A DNA stretch of 41,074 nucleotides from Treponema sp. (GTDB taxonomy: Bacteria > Spirochaetota > Spirochaetia > Treponematales > Treponemataceae): assembly GCA_018385315.1 (NCBI GenBank), contig JAHAZJ010000071.1, forward strand, positions 1 through 41,074, read 5' to 3'. A program made the translations under genes and the position numbers. The notes under the pieces were generated by a model. The model did no database searches and was not told the origin of the DNA. It saw only the letters and a list, made by a program, of their open reading frames with translations. Shown here in pieces: positions 8,264 through 14,767 of the stretch (its first letter is position 1; each line of letters opens with the position of its first letter).

Positions 8264-9433
8264 ATGAAATCTCAGAATTTGTTTGCAGAAGAAAAAACAT
8301 TACGAATACTTCGACTGATATGGAAAAAGAAGCATATTAGTCGAGTAGATATTGCAAATTCTCTTGGCTGGGATAAATCAACTGTTACAAAAATCGTAAA
8401 TGAATTAAAGGAAATTGGTATTTTGAAAGAGTCTGCCCAAGGAATTTCAGGTCCTTTAGGCGGACGTCGCCCTGTTTATCTTGAAATTACACCAACATTT
8501 GCTTGTGTTGGTGGAGTTGAAGTAAATCCTGAAGGTGTAGTTTATTGTTTAATGAATCTGCAGGGACAGATGATTTATTATAACAATGAAAGTCCAGCTT
8601 TTAGTTCATCAGGTCAGGAAAAAATAAAGGATTTATTTAAGAGAGCCTGTGAAACATTGAAAAAACATGCAGAAGAACTAAATCTTCAATTGATTGGTAT
8701 TGGTTTAGGATTACCAGCACTTTTGAATTCAATGAAAGGCGAAATTACATATTCCTTGCCATTAATGATTCATAGTCCCGTAAAAATAACAAATACTCTT
8801 TCTTCAATAGCTGATTTACCCGTTCAAATTGAAAACGATGCTCGTTGTTGTTGTTATAGTGAAATTATAAATGGTATGCAGGGGCGCTCTTCTGTTGATG
8901 TTAGTAATATGATTTTTGTGTTAACAGAATATCGTGCGTATAAACCATTGCCTGATTCAAAAAAGAATCTTGCCGTTGGTCTTGGAATAGTAATTAATTC
9001 TCAGTTGCTCAAAGGACCTGATGATAGTGCAGGAGAATTTAGAAGTATGCTTTGGGAAGAGGGAAATGCCGGTCAGTTTTGTGCTGGAGAAGGAAATCTT
9101 TCTTCTGTTATTTCTGATAATGAAGAACTTCATTCTGTTTTTTATGAATTGGCTCAGCATATCGCTTTTTTAGTAAACACACTGAACCTGACTACAGTTT
9201 GCATTGGTGGTATTAGCCGCCAGTATATTTCAATTCTGGAAGATTATATTAACGAAAGAATAAAACTTCAGTGGTCATATGAAAACGAAAGAAAAATAGT
9301 TGTAAAAATGGCTGCCTTTGGAGAATATGCAGTAGCCCATGGAGCTGCTTCCATGTTTCTTTCAAAAATGTTTTCCCCTTCTGAATTACAGGAACCGTCA
9401 GAATCAATGGTTTCTATTCTAGATATTATCTAA
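8264..9433 (+). CDS. ROK family transcriptional regulator
   Basis: Sugar-responsive repressor of the XylR/NagC type. The 389-residue product starts with a winged helix-turn-helix (about residues 10-60, with SRVDIANSLGWDKSTVTKIV). It continues with a ROK actin-like domain containing IGIGLGLPALL, the ENDA-type motif QIENDARCC and LAVGLGIVI. The zinc motif CxCGxxGC of ROK kinases is absent, as expected for a non-enzymatic sensor. The frame opens at a TTG (8243), but the ATG at 8264 gives the normal N-terminus; neither start has a Shine-Dalgarno. It lies immediately upstream of the sugar ABC importer, whose promoter region has inverted repeats it may bind. Role as regulator is confident; the ligand is unknown. 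Confidence 0.9.
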   Translation: MKSQNLFAEEKTLRILRLIWKKKHISRVDIANSLGWDKSTVTKIVNELKEIGILKESAQGISGPLGGRRPVYLEITPTFACVGGVEVNPEGVVYCLMNLQGQMIYYNNESPAFSSSGQEKIKDLFKRACETLKKHAEELNLQLIGIGLGLPALLNSMKGEITYSLPLMIHSPVKITNTLSSIADLPVQIENDARCCCYSEIINGMQGRSSVDVSNMIFVLTEYRAYKPLPDSKKNLAVGLGIVINSQLLKGPDDSAGEFRSMLWEEGNAGQFCAGEGNLSSVISDNEELHSVFYELAQHIAFLVNTLNLTTVCIGGISRQYISILEDYINERIKLQWSYENERKIVVKMAAFGEYAVAHGAASMFLSKMFSPSELQEPSESMVSILDII

Positions 9434-9510
9434 ATTTCCTAATTTTGATTGAAATTAAGCACTTTTTTCTTAGAAAGTTATAAAAAAAGTAAAACTTTTA
9501 AAGAAAAAAC

Positions 9511-9539
9511 TTTACAGATGATTTTTAGTATGTTAAACT
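9511..9539 (+). promoter_or_regulatory. Promoter of the sugar ABC importer
   Basis: TTTACA (9511-9516) and TAAACT (9534-9539) are spaced by exactly 17 bases. They match the consensus -35 and -10 in five and four of six positions. Transcription would start near 9546, at the edge of the first leader hairpin. Confidence 0.55.
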
Positions 9540-9542
9540 TTA

Positions 9543-9640
9543 GATAGTTAGTTGAAAAAATCAACCAACTATCGGGGGTATACCCCAATCGGGAAAATAC
9601 CCGATAAATATGGTCATAAATATTATATAAATATTTAGGA
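9543..9640 (+). promoter_or_regulatory. Multi-hairpin leader of the sugar-binding protein gene
   Basis: Four inverted repeats lie in tandem. They are GATAGTTAGTTGA / TCAACCAACTATC with a five-A loop and one mismatch (9543-9573), the palindrome GGGGTATACCCC just after it, ATCGGG / CCCGAT around 9588-9604, and an AAATATT-type palindrome near 9618-9636 that ends at the AGGAGG ribosome binding site. The first lies at the inferred transcript start and suits an operator for the upstream ROK protein. The later ones could stabilise or regulate the mRNA. No known riboswitch class was recognised. Confidence 0.5.
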
Positions 9641-9652
9641 GGAAAAGTATTT

Positions 9653-10933
9653 ATGAAACTTTTTAACAAAGTTCTTAAAGGCGCTCTTGCAGTAGCAATG
9701 GTAGCACTCATGGCATCTTGTGGTGGAGCTAAGGCTTCTAAAGGTGTAACATTAAAAGTTATGGGTTATGGTGATAACTCTAACTCTGAAGGTCAGACAT
9801 TCAAACGTATCGTAGATGAATTCATGGCTGAAAACCCAGATATCACTGTTGATTATGAACTTCTTTATGATGAAGCATATCACCAGAAAGCTGTAGCTCG
9901 TCTTGCAGCTGGCGATGTACCTGATGTAGCTTACATGGGTGCTGACTCACGTTGGGGTTCTGAATGGCAGGAAGCTAATCAGCAGGTTGATAACAATCCT
10001 TATTTCCCATCAAATATTGATACAAGCTTGATTCCAGACTTCTTTGGAACTGGTGTAAAACCTTATTTACCACTTGGTGGATCAAACTTCTGTACAGTAG
10101 TTGCAATCAACATGGAACTCTTGGAAAAAATTGGTGGTAAAGTACCAGAAACATACGAAGATATGAAAGCTTTGGCTAAACTTTGTAAAGCAAACGGTAT
10201 TGAATTAATGTCAACACACGGTGCTGATGGTTGGGTTTGGGGTTCTTGTGTAATGTCAGGTATTATCCCACGTACAACTGGTGATACAAAATGGATCGAA
10301 AAAGCTGTAAACAAAGAAGTTAAATTCACAGATGCAGGTTTCGTAGCTGCTCTTGATGTTCTTTCACAGTGGGTAAAAGACGGTGTTCTTGATCCAAAAT
10401 CTGTTCTTACAGACAACGGTACAGGTATGTCAAACTTCGTAAACGGAAAATACCTTATGTACATTGATGGACAGTGGGCATTTGGTGAATCAAACCTCGG
10501 TGCTCTTTCTAAGACTGTAAAACTTATTTCTATCCCAGAAGTTCCAGGTGAAAAAGCTTGTCACGGTTCTTTAGCTGGTGCTTGGCAGGTAGGATATGGT
10601 ATCACAAAGAAAGGTACAGAAGATCCTGCAGTTCTCGAAGCTGCTAAAAAATTCATCGCTTACTTCTACAGCGAAGCAGAAACAATCCAGAGACTTCGTG
10701 ATGGTGCTATCTCAGCTCCAATCTTGAAGGACTTCGTTCTCCCAGAAGGAATGGATCCATGTATCGCTGCTAAAGCTGCTCTTGGTGCTTACGAATCTTG
10801 TTACGTAATCGACTCATACCTCACAGGTGTTGCTAACGACACATTGAACGCTGGTATGCAGGATATCGTAGCTGGAAACATTGATGCAAAAACACTTGCT
10901 GAAAATGTTCAGAAAGCATTCGATGCTCAGTAA
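9653..10933 (+). CDS. Carbohydrate ABC transporter substrate-binding lipoprotein
   Basis: Extracytoplasmic sugar receptor of family 1 (MalE/UgpB-like). The product is 426 residues. A lipoprotein signal peptide ends in LMASC (Cys23). The mature domain has VKFTD-type and ARLAAGDVPDVAYMG segments, and a GLAYNKD-equivalent region around TVVAINMELLEKIGGKVPETYED, typical of sugar-binding proteins. AGGAGG precedes the ATG. Codon choice differs slightly from its neighbours, with more C-ending codons (TTC, ATC, AAC), as expected for a highly expressed gene. A terminator follows before the permease genes. The sugar cannot be named from sequence. Confidence 0.93.
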   Translation: MKLFNKVLKGALAVAMVALMASCGGAKASKGVTLKVMGYGDNSNSEGQTFKRIVDEFMAENPDITVDYELLYDEAYHQKAVARLAAGDVPDVAYMGADSRWGSEWQEANQQVDNNPYFPSNIDTSLIPDFFGTGVKPYLPLGGSNFCTVVAINMELLEKIGGKVPETYEDMKALAKLCKANGIELMSTHGADGWVWGSCVMSGIIPRTTGDTKWIEKAVNKEVKFTDAGFVAALDVLSQWVKDGVLDPKSVLTDNGTGMSNFVNGKYLMYIDGQWAFGESNLGALSKTVKLISIPEVPGEKACHGSLAGAWQVGYGITKKGTEDPAVLEAAKKFIAYFYSEAETIQRLRDGAISAPILKDFVLPEGMDPCIAAKAALGAYESCYVIDSYLTGVANDTLNAGMQDIVAGNIDAKTLAENVQKAFDAQ

Positions 10934-10970
10934 TTCTAATCTGATTAGTTAATTACTTAATTTTGATCAA

Positions 10971-11018
10971 GAGGGGTATTTTATTAAAAGTAATTTTATA
11001 AGATACCCCTCAATTTTT
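10971..11018 (+). terminator. Terminator between sugar receptor and permease genes
   Basis: GAGGGGTAT (10971-10979) pairs perfectly with ATACCCCTC (11003-11011), followed by AATTTTTT. As in the TRAP cassette, this would lower permease expression relative to the receptor. Confidence 0.75.
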
Positions 11019-11177
11019 TATGTAACTATAAACAGTTTTTGAAAAAAGAAAACTGAAATTTGAATTGTTAGATAGATAATTGAAAATTATTTATTCGTTT
11101 TGATTTGAAAACATTCAAAAATCTTCTATAAAGATATAGATGGAAGACTTTTGTTTATTATATTTAAGGTAACAAAC

Positions 11178-12116
11178 GTGAAAAAATCTGATAAACGCGA
11201 CTTATTAACATTTATTGGTTTTGTTGCACCTGGACTTTTGGTTTATCTTTTTGTAATTGCATATCCAATTTGTTATTCTGTTTTCTTAAGTTTGACTAAC
11301 TATAATCCAAACTTAAAGGGAGCCATTGAATTCAAAGGATTGGCAAATTACTGGAAAGTAATCACTATGAACCCACAGATTGGTAGCAACATTCCTGAAT
11401 TCTGGCATGCTTTTAAAAACAACATGATTGTTGTTGCTGTTTCTGTATTTGCTCAGATTCCAATTGGATTTATCTTAGCATTTATCTTGTATAGAAAGCA
11501 GGTTAAATGTGCAGGCTTCTTCCAGTCAATGGTATTCCTTCCACACTTCCTTTCTACTATTGTAATTGGTATTATGTGGCGTATGCTTTTTATGGTTGAT
11601 GGTCCAGTTGCAACTCTTATTCAGAAATTTACAGGCAATCCTTCTGCTCAGTTTGACCTTATGATGGATCCTAATAAATGTATGATTCCAATCGGTATTG
11701 CTCTTGTATGGATGTATACTGGTTTCTATATGATTATCTTCCTTGCAAACTTACAGAAAATTAATGAAAGTATGTTTGAAGCTGCTAAAATTGATGGTGC
11801 TTCTGAAGTTCAGATTTTCTTTAAAATTACAATTCCATTATTAGCTGGTTCAATTCTTACTTCTTGTATCCTTGCTATTGCAGGTTCATTGAAAGGATTC
11901 TCTTTGATTTTCGCTCTTGCACCTGAAGGTAAGGCTCGTATTAACTCTGAAGTATTACCAATTTATATGTACCGAATTGCATTTAATACTGCAAAAGATC
12001 CTATGCGTTATGCATATGGTGCAACAATTTCAAATATTGTTGTATTAATCAGTATATTATTAATTATGTTCAGTAACTGGGTTGGTAAAAAACTTGGAAC
12101 AGATGAGGAGTACTAA
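11178..12116 (+). CDS. Sugar ABC transporter permease, MalF-like
   Basis: Inner-membrane permease subunit of the carbohydrate importer. The product is 312 residues with about six membrane helices. The EAA loop FEAAKIDGASEVQIFFKITIP contacts the ATPase and matches the family consensus closely. The GTG at 11178 is chosen because AAGG lies eight bases upstream and gives the usual short basic N-terminus (MKKSDKRD). The frame also opens at a TTG at 11151, without a ribosome binding site. The MalG-like gene starts one base after its stop. No ATP-binding subunit gene is nearby, so a shared MsmX/MalK-type ATPase is likely, as in many Gram-positive and spirochaete systems. Confidence 0.93.
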   Translation: MKKSDKRDLLTFIGFVAPGLLVYLFVIAYPICYSVFLSLTNYNPNLKGAIEFKGLANYWKVITMNPQIGSNIPEFWHAFKNNMIVVAVSVFAQIPIGFILAFILYRKQVKCAGFFQSMVFLPHFLSTIVIGIMWRMLFMVDGPVATLIQKFTGNPSAQFDLMMDPNKCMIPIGIALVWMYTGFYMIIFLANLQKINESMFEAAKIDGASEVQIFFKITIPLLAGSILTSCILAIAGSLKGFSLIFALAPEGKARINSEVLPIYMYRIAFNTAKDPMRYAYGATISNIVVLISILLIMFSNWVGKKLGTDEEY

Positions 12117-12117
12117 T

Positions 12118-13368
12118 ATGGCAAATGAAATTAAGAAAGATAACGAAGCTCCTAAAACTTCATTTTTTGGAAAATATGTTTCAAAGCCACTTTCATACTT
12201 TATTTTTATCTTCTGGTCTTTGGTAACAATTGCACCTTTGTTCTGGATGACATATTCTTCATTCAAAACAAACTCAGAATTAACAAGAGATATTTACTCA
12301 TGGCCATATGAACTGATTCATGCAAGTAAAGAAAAGGTTTATACAGATAACGATGTTACTGTAAAAGAAAGTACATTGGATGTTGTACCTGCACAGACAA
12401 ATATTCATTATCCAAAGAATTTGTTAAAGAGTGTTGGTATTGTTAATCGTCTTGGAAAAGGTGATACAAAAAATACTGAAGCAATTAACAAAAAGATTTT
12501 AATTCTTGAAACATCCCACATTGGTGGTCATCAGAGAATTAAAGTTCACTTTATTGTTCGTGATGAACTTCCTGCCGATTTTAAAACATCTGATGGAAGA
12601 ATATTACGTGATATTGAACCAGGTACAGATGTTAAGATTAAATTCTCTGATTTACCAAAGAAATATCAGAGAAAGTTTGGATGGGAAACATTCTGGTGGA
12701 ACTATACATCAGCTTGGTCTCGTGGTGAACTTGGTTTGAAATTCTTGAACAGTATTTTGTATACAGTTATTTCAACAGTATTTGTAGTTCTTTTTGGACT
12801 TATGTTGGGATATGCTACAACAAAATTCCAGTTTAAGAAGATAGCAGGAATTATTGCTGGTTTAATTGGACTTGGTTACCTTTTGGACGTAAACCAGTTG
12901 TTGGTTCCATTGTTCCTTATGCTTACAAACTTAAAATTAACTGATACACATCTTGGTATTATTATAGTATACACTGCATTTGGTTTGCCAATGGCAGTAA
13001 TGTTGTCATCAACATATATTAAAGGTTTACCATATAGTTTAGTTGAATCTGCTTATATTGATGGTGCTACTCCATTTAGAACATTTATTAGTATTATTGT
13101 TCCAATGACTGTTCCTGTAATCGTAACAATAAGTATTATGACTGCATTGGGTATTTGGAATGAATTCCTCTTGGTATTAGTAATGGCTTCTAAGGAAGCA
13201 ACAAAGTCTTTACCTGTTGGTATCTTCTCGTTCTCAAGTAGAACCGGTACACAGCTTGGTTGGCAGATTGCAGCCCTTATTATTGCAACAGCTCCTGTTC
13301 TTATAGTTTACTTCATTTTCCAGAAGAAACTTGCAGAAGGTGTAGCTGGTGGTGCTATTAAGGAATAA
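12118..13368 (+). CDS. Sugar ABC transporter permease, MalG-like, with large insert
   Basis: Second permease subunit, 416 residues against about 275-300 for most relatives. The ATG at 12118 has GAGGAG upstream and lies one base beyond the MalF-like stop. Helix 1 (about residues 27-48) is followed by SSFKTNSELTRDIYSWPYEL. About 120 extra polar residues then precede the canonical FWWNYTSAW and FLNSILYT of helix 2. The EAA loop VESAYIDGATPFRTF is intact. By topology the insert lies outside the membrane, where it could contact the binding protein. The reading frame is clean through the insert, so it is a real domain and not an assembly error. Confidence 0.92.
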   Translation: MANEIKKDNEAPKTSFFGKYVSKPLSYFIFIFWSLVTIAPLFWMTYSSFKTNSELTRDIYSWPYELIHASKEKVYTDNDVTVKESTLDVVPAQTNIHYPKNLLKSVGIVNRLGKGDTKNTEAINKKILILETSHIGGHQRIKVHFIVRDELPADFKTSDGRILRDIEPGTDVKIKFSDLPKKYQRKFGWETFWWNYTSAWSRGELGLKFLNSILYTVISTVFVVLFGLMLGYATTKFQFKKIAGIIAGLIGLGYLLDVNQLLVPLFLMLTNLKLTDTHLGIIIVYTAFGLPMAVMLSSTYIKGLPYSLVESAYIDGATPFRTFISIIVPMTVPVIVTISIMTALGIWNEFLLVLVMASKEATKSLPVGIFSFSSRTGTQLGWQIAALIIATAPVLIVYFIFQKKLAEGVAGGAIKE

Positions 13369-13369
13369 T

Positions 13370-13403
13370 GATAAAAGATTTGTGCATGCACAAATCTTTT
13401 ATC
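13370..13403 (+). terminator. 34-base perfect palindrome after the ABC operon
   Basis: A perfect palindrome with arms GATAAAAGATTTGTGCA and its reverse complement starts two bases after the permease stop. It can fold to a 15-bp stem with a CATG loop. The T-rich stretch after it is short, but its position suits an end-of-operon terminator or mRNA-stabilising stem. Confidence 0.55.
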
Positions 13404-13501
13404 GTCACATTTTTGCGAAGCAAAAATGTGCAGGCGAAGCATTTGTGGAGCAAAAAGATGTTCTGTTGCAGGTTTGCTTAGCAAGAATGTGCAGGCTAAA
13501 G
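13404..13501. repeat. Palindromic repeat block with GCGAAGC-capped hairpin
   Basis: CACATTTTTGC / GCAAAAATGTG (13406-13430) forms a perfect 11-bp stem with a GAA loop. A related unit follows 61 bases later: 13411-13440 and 13472-13501 agree at roughly three quarters of positions, both containing ATGTGCAGGC. The core TTTGCGAAGCAAA recurs at 36704-36716 after pta. This looks like a small dispersed palindromic element, partly decayed. The strand shown open for 51 codons here has no recognisable protein. Confidence 0.55.
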
Positions 13502-13523
13502 ATCCTGATCATCCTGGTGGTGA

Positions 13524-13700
13524 TTGGGATTTTTTTTTTATAACAAACTGGAACTAAAAAGCACTTTGTCTGCCATTGGGATTGATGATTCAAATTTCCA
13601 GAAGATGGCAGACAAAGCTTGCGGGGTAAATGGTTTTATAAACGGATGGAAAAAATTGTATCCACAAGATGTTTATAACATTTATAAGAACTGTCTTTAA
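13524..13700 (+). pseudogene. 3' remnant of an iron-containing alcohol dehydrogenase gene
   Basis: The frame from about 13542 to the TAA at 13698-13700 encodes some 52 residues, including STLSAIGIDDSNFQKMADKA and KKLYPQDVYNIYKNCL. This matches the conserved C-terminus of Fe-type (BdhA/YqhD-like) NADH-dependent alcohol dehydrogenases. The metal- and cofactor-binding regions of the roughly 390-residue enzyme are absent. In-frame sequence stops at a TGA at 13521-13523, and no start codon or ribosome binding site precedes it. It directly abuts a palindromic repeat block, so deletion or insertion at that block probably removed the 5' part. The family assignment comes from memory of the motif pattern. 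Confidence 0.7.
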
Positions 13701-14540
13701 TTAAGCTACAAATGCTTCCAAATATTTTGTTCTTGTTGGGTGCTGGAGTCTTACAATAGCATGTTTTTCAATCTGACGAATTCTCTCTTTTGTAAGATTA
13801 CACTCATCACCAACTTCTTTTAATGACATTGGTTTTGTACCATTTAATCCATATCTTAAACGAATAACTTTTTCTTCATTAGGACGAAGTGTTTTAAGAA
13901 CAGAGTCGATTTCTTTGTGCATTGATTCATTAATAGCGGCTTCTTCTGGGCGAACATAATTCTTATCTTCTTGTAAGTCGCCAAATGAAGTTTTTGAATC
14001 TTCTGAACCATTGATTTCTGCATCTAAAGAAATCATTTCTCTTGAAATATTAAGCATTTCTCTTACATGTGAAATGTTCATATTTAACATTTCTGCAATT
14101 TCTTCATATTCCTGTTGTTCTGTTTTTTTGCCTGCAACAACTTTCTTAGCATGTTCAATTCTAACAAGTTCGTTTGCCTTATTAAGTGGCAAGCGGATTG
14201 CCCGGCTTTTTTCACAAACAGCTTTTAGAATGCTCTGGCGAATCCACCATACAGCATATGAAATAAAATGATATCCTTTTTCTGGTTGAAATTTATCAAC
14301 GGCAGTAAGTAAACCAATGTTTCCTTCGCTAATAAGATCAACTAAATCTAAACCATGGTTTTGATATTTTTTTGCAACATTTACTACAAAGCGCAAGTTT
14401 GACTTTACAATTTTATCTCTTGCCTGTTTGTCTCCTTTTTGAGCTTTCATAGCAAGTTCTGATTGTTCTTCATGAGAAAGGAGTGGGACCTTGTTAATTT
14501 CTTTTAAGTACATTGATAATACTGAATCGTCGTTTGTCAT
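13701..14540 (-). CDS. Alternative sigma factor of the RpoD/RpoS family
   Basis: Sigma-70-family factor of 279 residues lacking region 1.1, so a group 2 (RpoS-like) rather than primary sigma. Region 1.2 starts at SVLSMYLKEI. Region 2 carries DLVDLISEGNIGLL and SYAVWWIRQSI. Region 3 has EEIAEMLNMNISHVREML. Region 4.2 has the helix-turn-helix MSLKEVGDECNLTKERIRQI. The ATG at 14538-14540 follows GGAGG by six bases; an upstream start at 14561 would precede that site and is rejected. A consensus sigma-54 promoter lies upstream, suggesting activation by RpoN and an enhancer-binding protein. Its stop codon abuts that of the converging alcohol dehydrogenase remnant. The regulon cannot be read from sequence. 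Confidence 0.9.
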   Translation of the reverse strand: MTNDDSVLSMYLKEINKVPLLSHEEQSELAMKAQKGDKQARDKIVKSNLRFVVNVAKKYQNHGLDLVDLISEGNIGLLTAVDKFQPEKGYHFISYAVWWIRQSILKAVCEKSRAIRLPLNKANELVRIEHAKKVVAGKKTEQQEYEEIAEMLNMNISHVREMLNISREMISLDAEINGSEDSKTSFGDLQEDKNYVRPEEAAINESMHKEIDSVLKTLRPNEEKVIRLRYGLNGTKPMSLKEVGDECNLTKERIRQIEKHAIVRLQHPTRTKYLEAFVA

Positions 14541-14577
14541 AAAAATCCTCCATAAAAACAATATTCATAATATATAT

Positions 14578-14594
14578 AGCAAGAATCGTGCCAA
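14578..14594 (-). promoter_or_regulatory. Sigma-54 (-24/-12) promoter of the alternative sigma gene
   Basis: The minus strand reads TTGGCACGATTCTTGCT. This matches the sigma-54 consensus YTGGCACGNNNNTTGCW at every fixed position, with the required ten bases between GG (rc of 14591-14592) and GC (rc of 14579-14580). The predicted start is near 14567, giving a 27-base leader that contains the GGAGG at 14547-14551. Sigma-54 promoters need an AAA+ enhancer-binding activator. Confidence 0.82.
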
Positions 14595-14668
14595 CTTGGG
14601 AAATTTTGAAAAAAAATTGTGAATATAATAAAAATTCGTCTAAAAGTAAAGAAAAAAGTGATTTTCTT

Positions 14669-14745
14669 TTAATAATTGAAATTATTAAGGGTAATAATGA
14701 CACAGTAAGAAAAAAATGGAAAAAAAATGTATCAAAATGACACAG
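14669..14745 (-). promoter_or_regulatory. Candidate enhancer repeats upstream of the sigma-54 promoter
   Basis: A perfect inverted repeat TTAATAATT-GA-AATTATTAA occupies 14669-14688, about 75-95 bases upstream of the -24 element. Beyond it, two direct copies of AATGACACAG lie at 14696-14705 and 14736-14745, 40 bases apart (about four helical turns). Distance and symmetry suit binding of an activator oligomer. No specific activator can be named. Confidence 0.4.
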
Positions 14746-14767
14746 AATCAGAAAAATAAGGTGTATT

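Noticed and set aside
9543..9652. Riboswitch before the sugar receptor gene
   Set aside because: No known aptamer core was recognised; simple inverted repeats and a nearby ROK regulator are a sufficient explanation.
13404..13501. Short CRISPR-like array
   Set aside because: Only two diverged units with a 61-base offset, no uniform spacers and no cas genes; the palindromes explain the pattern better.
13349..13593. Small open frames on both strands after the MalG-like gene
   Set aside because: They arise from the palindromic repeats, have no ribosome binding site and read cysteine- and basic-rich peptides with no family pattern.
14541..14600. Sigma-70 promoter (TTGGCA and TATTAT) for the alternative sigma gene
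   Set aside because: A pair at 16-base spacing can be drawn, but the full sigma-54 consensus over the same bases is a far more specific match; dual use cannot be excluded.
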